The position numbers and the translations under genes are program-made. Of a stretch of 64,000 bases of DNA, positions 53,207 to 64,000 are shown one piece after another. Every line of letters starts with the position of its first letter. Position 1 is the stretch's first letter. The DNA is from Enoplosus armatus. Lineage: Eukaryota; Chordata; Actinopteri; Centrarchiformes; Enoplosidae. The notes below the pieces were generated by a model, which worked only from the letters and a program-made list of their open reading frames with translations, searched no databases and was not told where the DNA came from. The DNA is taken from contig NC_092180.1 in NCBI RefSeq assembly GCF_043641665.1, positions 7,185,891-7,249,890 of the forward strand, given 5' to 3'.

Positions 53207-55499
53207 GTATGTAAGCCTTCCATGAGCCCAGATGGCCTCGGGGCAAGGAGCTTATCTCCTGTTAACTGTCGCTGTTGGAGGCTCAATATGTAACTACACC
53301 CTCAGGACAGGATGATAGTCTGCAGTGAGTCATCGCCACAGTGCGAGAATACTGGCAGACTGTGTTGGTTGACAGGGGACCCACCACATTATGACAGATT
53401 CCTTAAAATGATGATGATGATTAAAGAACCAGCAGACACAACATCACACATTTCATCTTATTTTGTTCACTTAGTCAGACATTGTCACATTTGTGCTGTC
53501 TAAATGAATTGTGAATTTTACCACTGATGCTGCAGACAGAAACACTTCTAGTCGATATTATTTCATTATGGACTCCCCCGTCACAGCCAGAGCATGAATA
53601 TCAGTGGATGAAGTGACAACTGGTGTCTCCAGATTTTATAAGCTGTAGCCAATTAACCTTAATTCTGTTGTTCAAAGGATGAAACAAAGCTCTCCGCTGT
53701 TGTCTGGTTAGTGTGCTCTTTGAAAGCCTCTGTATGTTGCAGTTCACCTTTCTGTTGTTCAGAAAGAGCAACAGAGTGGTGAGCAAACTACGTGTTCACT
53801 GTCGTGAAGGAACATGTCAGCGGGGCAACTGTGCAGCTTATTGATATGTTCTGAATTGTTTGTGGAGGTCTATGGCCCAGAGGAACACGATATATCAGGC
53901 TTTGGCTACATAAGATGAATTCATTGTCATTCATTGTCTTTACATGGTATGTGTAAAATATAGAATATCACCAGATTATTCCTTTTTAGCATAGCATATT
54001 AATCATTTTTTGTCATCATATTTTAAGCAAATCCACCTAATAGCTCCGGGTTCTCCAGGATTCAGAGCCGTGAAGCAGCTCGTCCGTGAAGCTAATGTTC
54101 ATTCTGCTACGGTGAAGAGCCCTCAACAGTGTCATCAGTCAGATATCTTTAGCTTTAACATCATCAGTGACTTACCTGGAATTTTATCACTATTACCAGA
54201 AGTTTGATATTAAACAAACCATGTAGTTGTTTTCATCAACCTCTGATGAGTCGGGCCCTCAGATGAAAACCTTTTTCTGTTGTTGTTTTAGAGGGATTTG
54301 ATCTTTCAACTGTGAAGTTAAAACATCCTTATAAATTGATGAATTATCACTATTATCTATTTAATTGTGCATAGTTAATAGGCCTGTAGTTAATGTAGAT
54401 TTTTGCTCCATGTAATAAAACTGACTGGAGGACAACACCGTCCTTCATGTCATTTTGTCATTGTTTCATCTAATTTAATTCACCTCACCCACTTTGTATC
54501 AAAGGCTCATATGGTACTGAGGAAAGTCTGCTCCAGCCTCCTTCAGACTGTATTGCAGACCGTTTATTGCACGCTGCCTCTTCTCCCTTATGCATCTAAA
54601 AATTGATCTATAAAGAGAGAAAATATGAAAACAATTAACTGTCTCCCTCCATCTTCACTCCTATCGTCCTTTTCATTTTGTCACAAACAGGAACTTCAGG
54701 GCTACAGTATGTAGTGGGGATGATACAGTCTCATTCAGTTAAAGTTTAATTTGTTACTTTCACCAGCTATAATGACAACTGTCTCAGGCAAATTTACTCA
54801 GCTGTTGTCAACTAATGTTGATTCTGTGAGCTGGCAAAACAACAAATAAGAAATCTTGGCAGCTGCCTGGTTAATATGCTCACTCTCTGCATGCTGGTGT
54901 CTATACATTTACACTTGGCCAAAGATGGTTTTGTGGAAGTGTCTAGCTAGCAGGCAGCTAAATGACAGCTGGTGAGCAGAGATGCTGGAATCTCTCAGTT
55001 AAACTATAACCATATGACATTGAAGGTCTTATAAATAGCTTATAATATAATATAATATAGATGTGTGTTAAATTGGTCAGTTTTTCTGTAGAAGACTTGC
55101 CACGTTTACATAGAAGATGACTTTTCTCAAACTGAACTGAACCCGGGAGGACCTCAACAACAAGCGACAGCAGTATTTTATGATTCTATTAATGGAGTAA
55201 CTATAAGATTGGGATAATGCTTGTGATATCATGTTACTATGTAGAACACAAATACAGGCTTGCAGCTAAATTCGTAGAAAATAATTGCAATTTAAAAAAA
55301 TTTGATGCACAGATTGTGGTCTTATATTATGAAACGCAAGAAATGCAGTTACAGTGGTCTACATATCTAAATATAAATACATTCGAACTGTTTATTATAA
55401 TAGAGATTGTAAATCTGGCCTTGTTTTACGGCTGTAAAATGACCAAGACCACGAGATAGTTGGCAGAGTTATTTTTGGAATCGGGAGAAGTCAAAATCT

Positions 55500-55564
55500 T
55501 TTACCCAGTCCTGACTGTGAGCTGTCTTTTATTCTCCTTTGATCTCCTGCTGATATTTCCAGGA

Positions 55565-55630
<66 letters not shown>

Positions 55631-56060
55631 TTGAGCTGCTGCCTCTTCTGTAATTTTCACCTCCTCCTAATTCCCCCGCTTTCAACCTCTCATCATCAAC
55701 AATTTCTTTTCACTTCACCGCTCCACACTTTTCTTCCTCTCGCTCTCTCTCTGCTCCTCGCTCACCTCGCCTTACAGCTTCAAACTCGCCATCATAGCTC
55801 TCTCTTTCCTCGACATCGTCATGTTTTCATCACTGCTCCTCGGCCCTCCCTCGGCAGTCTTCATTCTCCATTAACCTCAGCCGTCTTGTGCTTCCTAAAC
55901 ATTGCAATCATATTACCATTGTCCATTTTAACGCCTTGTTCCGCTTTCTCATCCAAACTTTTCTTGTTTTCTTCCCCTGCTGTCAGTTTCTCTTTCCGTC
56001 TAAGCCTCCCTCCACGTCCTCCTCCTATTCCCTTCTTTCTGTTTGGGTCTTTTTTCCTCC
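55500..56060. repeat. Pyrimidine-rich tract with (CT)29 microsatellite
   Basis: 55567-55625 is a perfect CT repeat. The following 430 bases stay strongly pyrimidine-biased on the + strand (many ctcctc, ttcctc and tttcttcc runs). The tract is intronic. A 240-codon frame here is rich in S, L, P and F only because of composition. Confidence 0.9.
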
Positions 56061-56167
56061 TTACTATATCTAGGGCACCGGTGTTGAACAGCCTCTCAAA
56101 TTCTCTGACAAGTGGATCAATCTTCTGTCCCCTGATAATAACCTGCCATCTACCATCTAATATTATT

Positions 56168-56255
56168 AAGAGTACGGCCTAGACCTGCTCTATATGAAAA
56201 GTGCCCTGAGATAACTTCTGTTATGATTCGGCGCTATATGAATATGAATATTGCA
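56168..56255 (+). repeat. Teleost LINE/SINE-like 3' tail
   Basis: 'ctagacctgctctatatgaa', 'agataacttctgttatgatt' and 'ggcgctatatgaatatgaat' match the 3' end of another common fish retroposon family. The usual 'aattgaattga' tail has decayed. Confidence 0.65.
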
Positions 56256-57261
56256 TTAAATCTGCACAATCCTGTACGAACACTGTCCGTCACTGAGCAC
56301 CTTTTATTTTCTGAATCTCCTCGTGGTCAGTTCATATTTCAAAAATCAATGTGTGGAGTAACTGCTCGTATTCACCAGCCGCGGGAGTTGTGTTTATTGT
56401 TAAAGTTGAAGTTTTTTGACACCGATAAACAGAAAAAGACACTTTAAAGCTGTAATTCTTAAGATTTCAGCCCTGGTTGATTTGATGACACCTGTGGTTA
56501 CCGTGGCAACAGCAAGTGTCAGAAACAAAGCAACTGCTGCTGTATTTTTTATTTTTTTATTTTTTTTACTGCACAACCAAATAAACTCACGTTGCTTTAA
56601 TGAAGATGTCAGTCAATAATAATTGCCATCGTGATCTGATTTCACGCGGCGCACAGTGCGAGTAGTTTTCCGCACAACAGCAGGGCACTTTTAAAGTTGT
56701 TTAACTTGCAGAGGAGTTGGAGGTGTGCAGCCTGTCGCCTGCAGCTTTTCATCTAACAGCTCGCTGTGGCAGCTACTTCTTGTTCCATTACTCGCTTGCT
56801 AAAATGAAAAATGCAGAAAATGACCAAGTCTTGTTTTGTCAATGTATTTTTGATGAACATGGACATCACTAACCGCAGTGACGTACATATCAGGTCCTGT
56901 GACAATAGCTACAGTATGAAATGTTACGTTTTCATTTGCAGTAACTTCACGCAGCTCTGATACAGCTAGGATCCAGTAACACTGGATTACTGGACTGTGA
57001 ATCCGTTGTGTTTAGGTAGGCTAACAGGATGGCGGACTCTGCCACTACCAATAAAAACTTTATAGAGAGATTATTACTACTTTACTAAATACATTGAATG
57101 GCTATTGCAGGAAAAATGCTGTCCATAAATGGTGTCAAAAAAGGGGTTTTTATGAAAATGTCAAAGCGAAAACAGATCCTCCATCGATTTATCCACTCAG
57201 ATCTCATGGTTGTAAATGCTGCCCAACTTGCAGCAAACATGTATTTTGTATTTTATTTTTT

Positions 57262-57480
57262 TTATTGATTAGTTGATCAATAGAAAATTAAAAGGCAACT
57301 AATTTGAAGCTAATATGCTAATGATTCAATGGTTTCAGCCTGTGAAATGTGGGGATTTAATGTATTTCTCAGTTATATGTGATGTATGCTGTTATGCCTC
57401 ATAAAACAATCCGTTTTGATTTATCACAATGGGCTTTGGGAAATAATAATGGGCATTTTTCACTATTTTACTTCTAATTT
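57262..57480 (+). repeat. TAATCGA/'gttgcagccct' teleost repeat, copy 4 (5' part)
   Basis: It begins 'attgattagttgatcaatag', includes 'tgtggggatttaatgtattt' and ends near 'gggcatttttcactatttta'. The usual 3' end is absent. Confidence 0.75.
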
Positions 57481-59007
57481 ACTATTAAAAACATGAAAAC
57501 GTTCTAAGGGGATATTAATACTTGTTGTAGGCACTGTATGTCCTGTGTCTGATGTAGTCACCGGAGGATGTCGATGAATAATCACGTGCATTGACTGTTG
57601 TCTTGTCGCTCTGATCTTTTGTATCCACACATGCACAACACGTATAGTACATGTGTTTTTTCAAGTGTTCCTTTAACATGCTCACTCATCTATACAAGCT
57701 GACATATTTCTAGCTGCGTGTCATCTCTGTCTCCTGCCTTATTGCTAAACAGCCAGAGAGCAGAGCAGAGGAGGAGGAATCTCGTCTATATTCCCTTCCC
57801 ATCCTTTATTGATGCCAGAGTAATCACGGGGCCAGAGTACAAATCCACTTACTCTCTGCATTGCCTTAAGTAATGGATTTATGAGTGCATTAAAGAGCCG
57901 TAGTCATGCAGAGGCCCCTGCCAGACTGTCTCTCTCCTTTATTCTCCTCCTGATCGACTGTCTTTGTGTCTCGTCTGCTCCTGCTTTCTCAGCTCATGTC
58001 ATGTGAGATCTCTTCGTCTCTGATTCTCAATTGTCTTCTCACTATTGGCTCATTTTCACTCTCTCCGCTCGGGCCGGCTTTAAAGGCACTTGTGCGACCC
58101 ATTATTCCATTACCCTTCTTTTTCTTGACTCCTACGCTCTTTCCTCTCTTCAGCCTTTGGGGAGCCTTGATGAGAAAAGGGTGTTTTTTTGTTTTTTTTG
58201 CTGTGTAGACCAAGTAGAAAGGCCAAAGGAGAGATCATTCCAGAGGCAGTTAGTGCTTTAGGGGGTTGAATGGTTGAGCTGCAGTGCCTGGAACAGAGTT
58301 GATATAATGTAAGGGGAGCAGTGGCGGTGTGGAAACTGAATATCATCTGACTTTGGTGAGTTTTGTAGGGAGGAGATGTGGAGATGCAAATAGAAAAGTT
58401 GCTGCAGTGCATCAAGTCCTTCTTCCACTCTCTTGTTCCGTCTTCCTACTCCTCTGTTCTGTTCCTCCCTCTATTCCCTCCCTTCTGTCCTCGTCCTAAT
58501 TAAGCTCAGTGTGCAGTGACACATCTGTACTGTACATCCCATGAGAAGCTTGTCCCTGTGTGTGTTTGAGACTCTCTCATACACACACTTCACACAGGTA
58601 ATAACAGAAGAAGAAGATCCTTGGTGATAAAGAGTAGGGTTTTGACTGCATAATCTGTCTAAAGTTATGTGCCTGTTGTTGATCATTTGAGAATGAGACT
58701 ACAGAGTGAACCTTGGAACATGAGGAAAAAGACAAGCTTTCATAGAAATGCACCATCAAAGGAGAGTGTATTAAAGGACAGAGATGCGCAGTAAAAGGCT
58801 TCCAGTCAGTCTGCTAAAAATAGTCTGTTGTCATCCAGTAATCGCCAGAAGTTCTTAAAATCAGTCAAACGAGGTTAGTCATTTTATTCTGACCAAATGC
58901 ACTTGGAGAAACACTGTAAAACTTCTTTCCTCCTGCAATTTCAGTCCATTATACACATTTTTAACACCTCCCCCATTTATCTGCCGCACCCACCCTCCTC
59001 ACCACAG

Positions 59008-59300
59008 AGTCCTCCGAAGGCGTGTCCCTCCAGCTGGGAAACTCCAAAGACTTCATCCTCAGCTTGGACATCAAGTTCGTCTGCAATGGCAGCGTGTCTG
59101 TGATCCTGGAAACCACGGAGAAGGGCCCGCCCTTCACTATCCACTACGTGACCAGCACGCAGCTCATCGCCTTCAAAGACCGTGAAATCACCTACGGTGT
59201 CGGGCCACGAACCGCCTGGACCACTCTGACCCGAGACCTGCTCACCGACCTCAGGAAGGGTGTCGGGCTGTCCAACACCAAGGCTGTGAAGGCCACAAAG
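59008..59300 (+). CDS. glce: glce coding exon 3: beta-rich middle of the epimerase
   Basis: This 293-nt exon carries codon 255 (completed) to residue 352. The acceptor is caccacag at 59000-59007 and the donor is gtttgt at 59301, a weaker but valid consensus. It encodes the conserved run [10 protein letters not shown], an NGSVSV glycosylation site, the block [15 protein letters not shown], and the motif YGVGPRTAW followed by the acidic/basic segment [20 protein letters not shown]. All of these occur in the same order in human GLCE. In the crystal structures the middle region is beta-sheet that packs against the C-terminal helical barrel. The frame stays open 69 nt into the following intron before a stop, which shows that the intron is not coding. 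Confidence 0.96.
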
Positions 59301-59344
59301 GTTTGTGTCAAACCTCTGGTGCTGAAACTATGTAACTGGATGAT

Positions 59345-59550
59345 GATTTGCTGCTTTCCTTCCTCTTAAGTCATCGTCTGCTGAGTATTTTTGGGTTTCA
59401 GAGAAAACAAGTAATTTGAAGACATCACCTTTGGGCATTAAGAAACATTGTTCACTATTTTCTGAACAATTTTTATTTTATAAACAAAGCCATTCATCGA
59501 TTAATGGAGAAAAAAAATCAGCAGATTAATGAATAATGAAAAGAATGAAC
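59345..59550 (+). repeat. TAATCGA/'gttgcagccct' teleost repeat, copy 5, inside the 484-bp last intron of glce
   Basis: It contains 'gatttgctgctttcctt', 'aatttgaagacatcaccttt', 'cattcatcgattaatggaga' and 'aatgaataatgaaaagaat'. It makes up about 40 percent of intron 59301-59784, so this intron was much shorter before the insertion. Confidence 0.75.
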
Positions 59551-59784
59551 CATACATAATTAATCATAATTGATGTCCCATCTTAAAGCTGCATTTCAGT
59601 TAGTGGTGTGAACAAAACAGATTAAATTTGGATGTTGATTTTTGTAAACTTTAACTTGGGATATCATTAACAGAACTTTGACACTAAATAATTACATGTC
59701 GAGATGATAAGCACCATTATTGAATTAGTCCAGATTCCAGTCATTAATTGTTTTGTCTGCCTTTGCGTCTGATTTTCTTCTCAG

Positions 59785-60516
59785 ATTATGCCTAGACGGG
59801 TGGTGCGATTAGTCTTACATGGGTGTGGCTTTGTTGACAACGTCACCATCTCCACCACAGCCCACATGGCCGCCTTCTTTGCCGCCAGCGACTGGCTGCT
59901 TCGCAACCAGGACGAACGAGGCGGCTGGCCCATCATGGTTACTCGTAAACTAGGCGAAGGCTTCCGGCCTCTGGAGCCCGGCTGGTACTCGGCCATGGCT
60001 CAGGGCCAGGCCATGTCCACCCTGGTGAGAGCCTACCTCCTCACCAAGGACCAGGCTTACCTCAACGCTGCCCTCAAGGCAGTAGGACCCTACAAGGTGC
60101 CTTCAGCGCAGCACGGGGTCAAAGCTGTGTTCATGAACAAATACGACTGGTATGAAGAATACCCGACCACACCCAGCTCCTTTGTCCTCAACGGCTTCAT
60201 CTACTCCCTGCTGGGACTGTTTGACTTGACTGAGACAGCCGGAGAGAAGCTTGGCAGGGAGGCCGGGCAGCTGTTCAGCCGCGGCATGGAGTCACTGAAG
60301 GCCATGCTGCCGCTCTTTGACACAGGGTCTGGGAGCATCTATGACCTGCGTCACTTCATGTTGGGCACTGCACCCAACCTGGCACGCTGGGACTATCACA
60401 CCACGCACATTAACCAGCTGCAGCTGGTGGCGTCCATAGACAACTCTCCCATCTTCAAGGACGTCGTCAAGCGCTGGAAAAACTACTTAAAAGGGATTCG
60501 TGCCAAGCACAACTAG
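59785..60516 (+). CDS. glce: glce last coding exon: C-terminal catalytic (alpha/alpha) domain
   Basis: This 732-nt exon encodes residues 353-595 and the TAG stop at 60514-60516. The acceptor is tcttctcag at 59784. It covers the C5-epimerase C-terminal domain (Pfam C5-epim_C), an alpha/alpha-barrel fold. Visible conserved blocks are [52 protein letters not shown], the catalytic [17 protein letters not shown] with Y478, [14 protein letters not shown] with Y538, and [14 protein letters not shown] with Y556. The chain ends RAKHN, as in other vertebrates, so the C terminus is complete. It is GC-rich compared with the surrounding DNA. No frameshift or missing key residue is seen. The last codons and stop lie in the left arm of a long inverted repeat described separately. 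Confidence 0.97.
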   Translation: MMPRRVVRLVLHGCGFVDNVTISTTAHMAAFFAASDWLLRNQDERGGWPIMVTRKLGEGFRPLEPGWYSAMAQGQAMSTLVRAYLLTKDQAYLNAALKAVGPYKVPSAQHGVKAVFMNKYDWYEEYPTTPSSFVLNGFIYSLLGLFDLTETAGEKLGREAGQLFSRGMESLKAMLPLFDTGSGSIYDLRHFMLGTAPNLARWDYHTTHINQLQLVASIDNSPIFKDVVKRWKNYLKGIRAKHN

Positions 60517-60617
60517 ACAAACTGTAACCCGCGTATAGTAAACAGATGATGACCTTCATGTGTGAGTACTATAATGGGTTACATGTTTGTCTAGCTTAGT
60601 GCTTGGCACGATCGCTT
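60491..60617 (+). other. Long imperfect inverted repeat over the glce stop codon
   Basis: The left arm 60491-60540 (last codons, TAG stop and first 3'UTR bases) pairs with the right arm 60567-60617 in the 3'UTR. Paired blocks include CGTGCCAAGCAC (60499-60510 with 60599-60610), CTAGACAAAC (60513-60522 with 60586-60595), TGTAACCC and TATAGTA, separated by bulges of one to three bases. About 45 pairs can form around a 26-nt loop. In mRNA this would be a stable hairpin with the stop codon inside the stem. The arms are seen directly; any function is unknown. It may be a relic of a local inverted duplication. Confidence 0.85.
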
Positions 60618-61023
60618 CTGTGTGCTACCGTTTTTCAGGTTGACGAGTCCTTCGAAGATGGAGAGAGTTGTTATGGACGCACAGCTGCAGCTCTCACCAC
60701 TAAACGTTTCTCGTGTGCTCTGTTGCAGGTTTTATATATTTCTGCAACACTGACTGTAGCTCTCCTCTCTCCTGTTTTCTTTCCTTGAGCTAGTGTTTGT
60801 AATTATGCACAGACCTAGTTTCAGAGTGTGAGTGTTTGTGTTCAGGAAGAGCACATGTCTGAGTGTGTGTGTGTGCTGTTTAAAATAACAATATATGATG
60901 TTAGAGAAAGATGAAACTCCTTGCATTGTTTAAACTGGATCACATATCTGATATTCTTTCATGCATCCACCACAAGTCTCTTCTCCAATTGTATTTTTTT
61001 ACTATTTCAAGTTTATTGAAACA

Positions 61024-61029
61024 AATAAA
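61024..61029 (+). terminator. glce: Candidate glce polyadenylation signal
   Basis: AATAAA occurs 508 nt after the glce stop codon, followed closely by an A-rich and then T-rich stretch. It is the first canonical hexamer in the 3'UTR. Another AATAAA lies near 61425. The true cleavage site cannot be set without transcript reads, and longer 3'UTRs are possible. Confidence 0.4.
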
Positions 61030-62166
61030 CTGTAAAAAAACAGAATATATTATAAATTATTTGCCAAAAAAGTTAATCCATATAAAATACACTAACATTT
61101 AGTTTCTCCACTACAACCTTTTTTTAATCCCATAACCCTCAAAATTTAAAAGTATTTTTTAGGTATACCAGGTTTTAGCTCTTAAATTAATTTGGATATC
61201 ATCTCTTTACAGACACACTGAAGAGTCAAATGCTTATTGCTTCCAAACCAGCAGCTCCCAGTTCTTTTCTGAAGCCATTTCCCCCAAAAAACACAGTTAA
61301 ATAGTTACACATAATTTTGGGGGAGGATTATGTTGTTATGTTTTTAGTGATTTAACTCCTTTTAAATATAAATATTAAGTCGTGGATTAGGTGTCTGTCA
61401 AGCTGCTTGAAATCAGCTCTGAGGAATAAACACCTCAAACCACCATATTTGATTTCAGATGGTTAAACCGGCTCTGCTACCAGCAGGTCTCCTTGCTTCC
61501 TACCCACAGTTCCTCTGTGTTTAGCTGAGCTGTTGTGCAGGCACATCTGGACAGAGTTGTCTGCATGACTGCATCGTAGCTCATGTGACTTACACTGGGA
61601 CCAGGTTGTGTTTCATATGAGACTGCAGGTAGCACGCTGCCACAATGTGAGTGTTACTGTTTCAGTCCCTCAGATCAGGCCTCCAACAATCGTTAAAAAA
61701 TATTAATTAATAATTTATCCTAATTAGCCGTCAGTGCTGAAGCCTTTAGTTTTAAGATAAACGGTGTGCTGCCATTCATCGCTGTAACAAACACCCTCTA
61801 AAGTCTGTCGGTCGGTCGGTCTCAAAAAAACTTAATAATTCATGTGCCGTTGCAGCTATAAATAGTTAGTTCTGCATCACTTTGAGTTAGTAAAGCTTAC
61901 GTTTGTCATATTGAGATCCTGGACTGTGATCTCGGCTCCGATGTGGTCGCAGCTCATTACGAATCTCAGCGCTTGTTGAAAAGAAGGCGGCTGAGAAATC
62001 AGAGTCACTGTCGCTCTCTGTTCTTCTCTTTCGCACAGTTTGGGGAAAATTAGAAAACAGCTGGGATTCAGATGGAGTCAGTCAGACAGATATGTTTAAC
62101 GTCTTGTCTCAACGTGGACGTGGGTAATTCCCAGTGTGCAGATTATACTACACACAGGAGCCATCC

Positions 62167-62182
62167 CTGATAATATTATCAG
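62167..62182. repeat. 16-bp perfect palindrome
   Basis: CTGATAATATTATCAG is self-complementary over all 16 bases. No loop is needed, so it could be a dimeric protein-binding site or chance in AT-rich DNA. Confidence 0.8.
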
Positions 62183-64000
62183 TCATTTCTTCGGATCTTT
62201 ACAGGTATTTTTTTTTACTATTCTGACAAGAGACTACAAGTGAGTCAATCTTGGCTAACTCTGGCACATTTTAAATTTTGATTTTAAGATTAATGTTGTT
62301 TAGAGTGCGCTGTCCCTCATAAATAAGATAAAAACAAATAGAGAAGTCCACTGAAGCTTCATGCAGATCAGTCTAAATGTGTAATTTTTAAACCTTTATC
62401 CCATAAGAAATGTGCACAGGACACACTGTGGCGATGACTTTAAACTTGCTTGTATTTCCATTAAATCTTATTTAAATGCAGAACTTTAGCTTCAGATGAG
62501 TCTCTTGACCTATTAAACATTAAAATCCCTTTATGTCCTTTGGTTTGAACACCAGCACCATTAGTCATAGCTACATATTCATTCATTGTCTTGCCCCCTT
62601 TTGACCTTTTTAGATTGTTGTTAAGCTGGAAACTCATCTGAAAAGCTCTTCTTCTGCAACACTTTCAGATGATAATTGCTGAACACAAGTGTGGGTGGTG
62701 CAGATGCATGTGTTGTGTATTGGGGTAGATGGACGTGTGGGCAGCAGAGGCACAGCTGTGTCTCACAAACACGTCAATTTTTAGTATTTAAATAGACAAT
62801 GCCAGGAGTGCTGAAGGTCGACGTAGATTCTTGACAAACTTTAAGAGGCTGTCGGTCCCTGCAGGCTCTCGTTGCTCCTCTCAGCTGTTGAGGCTGCATG
62901 AACTCTGCGTTTTTAATCCGAGTGCTGCCCTGTTGACCGCTGTAAGAGAAGGCGGAGGCTCGCCAAGACACTAACAATTCACCAGGCTAATAGGCTGCAG
63001 AGTCTGCAACACAGTGCAGTCGCTAGTCGGAGATGAGTCAGCATTCAGTGGCATCGCACTCGCAAAGAAAACAAAGTGGAGCCCTCGGCATTAATGAGGC
63101 TTTCATCGATCTACCTTAAAGATTATTAATGGGAAGCAGGAGGATCAGGCCGGTTTGTTCTTCTGAAGGTGGTGATGGTGAATTTTCTTTTGGTCATTTT
63201 CATAAAACTGGTGGAAACTTTCTGAGATGAAAACATTTTCCCAGGCGGTCTGCTTTGAAGTTGTCATAGAGTGAGCTTTTAAGACTAAATCAAAGAAGCA
63301 TTTGATTAATTTTCGATGTAACATTAGAGAAACAAAAAAGTCTTGCTTTCCTTCAAACTCATTAATTCCTCCAGAATCATCTCTCTGACCTTATATCTCG
63401 AACTCAATTGTTAAGAAAACGTTGGATTTTTTCGATTATTATGAATCATAACATAAAGAGGAAAGACAGATAGTAACTATACAAAACAGTATATCATGTA
63501 TAGCGCATACTACTATTTCAGGAAAAGCTACAACATGCACATGTAATCCAATCTTCCCAGTTTAATCACAATATACACCATTTTGTTCTTTTTGACAACC
63601 CTTTTCCTGTAATACTGTGACTTTATTCTGACTTTTTAGTAAAATTATGTTGTTTTTGACTTTATTCTTTTAGATTTTTTTCATAACACCACCATAGAGG
63701 TCTATACTGTGGATGGAAGGAACTGTAATGATTTTGTTTTCAAAGTTAAAAGATAAAGTGATCCCAGAGAAGAGCTATGAGTGCACTTTTTGATAATCCC
63801 AGTTTTTTTTTGTATGCTTGCTGAACTTTGTTCATTTCCTGGTGGCATTTCCTCCCCATGAATACTTGCATAATTCATTCTTTGCCATTTTGACAGGACA
63901 AGTAGAAACGTGTAGTTTTAAAGGGAACATTCAGGAATGGAAGTTCTGTGTGTGAATCACTGTCTCCATTTTGTTTATACCAAAGTCATTGATTCAAGTA

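Larger units (their letters stand above)
53207..59007 (+). other. glce: glce intron between coding exons 2 and 3 (5801 bp)
   Basis: The intron starts gtatgt and ends accacag. It includes a CT microsatellite inside a long pyrimidine-rich tract (55500-56060), a LINE/SINE-like tail and a partial TAATCGA-family repeat. A 240-codon frame at 55460-56182 is produced by the low-complexity CT-rich tract and is not a gene. 53220-55450, 56260-57250 and 57490-58990 hold no supported feature. Confidence 0.9.
14180..61050 (+). other. glce: glce gene span (heparan sulfate D-glucuronyl C5-epimerase)
   Basis: This is the whole inferred transcription unit. The enzyme acts in the Golgi lumen during heparan sulfate and heparin synthesis, after N-deacetylase/N-sulfotransferase, and converts D-glucuronic acid to L-iduronic acid within the chain, which allows later 2-O-sulfation. 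Four coding exons join in frame (phases 1, 1, 0) to 595 codons, compared with 617 in human; the difference lies mainly in a shorter stem. By alignment from memory, Y145, Y478, Y538 and Y556 match human Y168, Y500, Y560 and Y578, which are reported active-site tyrosines. Potential N-glycosylation sites NLT, NGS and NVT are conserved. Non-coding exons are proposed at 14.2-14.37 kb and 37.4-37.5 kb. Zebrafish has two paralogues (glcea, glceb), and I cannot assign this copy to either. The identity is secure; the 5' and 3' limits are inferred. Confidence 0.9.
60618..64000. other. glce 3'UTR and downstream DNA, no further gene seen
   Basis: The first several hundred bases are probably 3'UTR. Beyond that I find only short frames without family features. 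There is a (GGTC)-type microrepeat near 61807-61820 and a 16-bp perfect palindrome at 62167-62182. No start of a neighbouring gene is evident before the window ends. Confidence 0.6.

Noticed and set aside
52906..53286. 126-codon minus-strand frame
   Set aside because: It lies opposite glce coding exon 2 and reflects the codon bias of that exon; no independent evidence.
55460..56182. 240-codon open frame on the + strand
   Set aside because: It is a translation of a CT repeat and pyrimidine-rich intron DNA; composition is S, L, P and F only, with no domain, and it lies between glce exons.
1..64000. CRISPR arrays, operons, prophage or other prokaryotic systems
   Set aside because: No regularly spaced repeats or dense gene arrays; the DNA is clearly vertebrate with spliced exons.

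Overview
The window looks like chromosomal DNA of a spiny-rayed (percomorph) teleost fish. It has AT-rich non-coding DNA, long spliceosomal introns, CA and CT microsatellites, and several dispersed repeat families that I recognise from teleost genomes. No bacterial or viral gene organisation is visible, and nearly all open frames are short chance frames in intron or intergenic DNA. Species cannot be fixed from the sequence.

One protein-coding gene is securely present: glce, encoding heparan-sulfate/heparin D-glucuronyl C5-epimerase, on the + strand. Four coding exons (45908-46424, 52961-53206, 59008-59300, 59785-60516) join in frame with GT-AG introns to 1788 nt, or 595 codons plus TAG. The protein has a short cytosolic tail, one signal-anchor helix, a proline-rich stem and the conserved lumenal epimerase region, including tyrosines equivalent to the known active-site residues. 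The likely promoter and first non-coding exon lie near 14.1-14.37 kb. A GC-richer, splice-flanked 118-bp block at 37414-37531 is a good candidate for a second 5'UTR exon. The gene therefore spans about 47 kb of the window.

Region by region: 1-14 kb is upstream DNA with dispersed teleost repeats and no gene I can support. 14.1-14.4 kb is the promoter and exon 1. 14.4-37.4 kb is a 23-kb first intron holding a 724-bp pogo/Tigger-like element, a 313-bp Harbinger-like MITE, a 281-bp MITE with 42-bp ends and other repeats. 37.5-45.9 kb is the intron before the start codon. 45.9-60.5 kb is the coding part. 60.5-64 kb is 3'UTR and downstream DNA.

The most notable unexplained structure is a long imperfect inverted repeat (60491-60540 with 60567-60617) that folds the last codons and stop codon of glce into a hairpin with the start of the 3'UTR. 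Other points of interest are an upstream ORF that would end 2 nt before the glce start codon if the candidate 5'UTR exon is real, a 27-bp perfect direct repeat 675 bp apart, a diverged direct duplication 1.6 kb apart, five copies of one repeat family all in the same orientation, and several sequences able to adopt non-B DNA forms. I saw no clear new multi-gene system.
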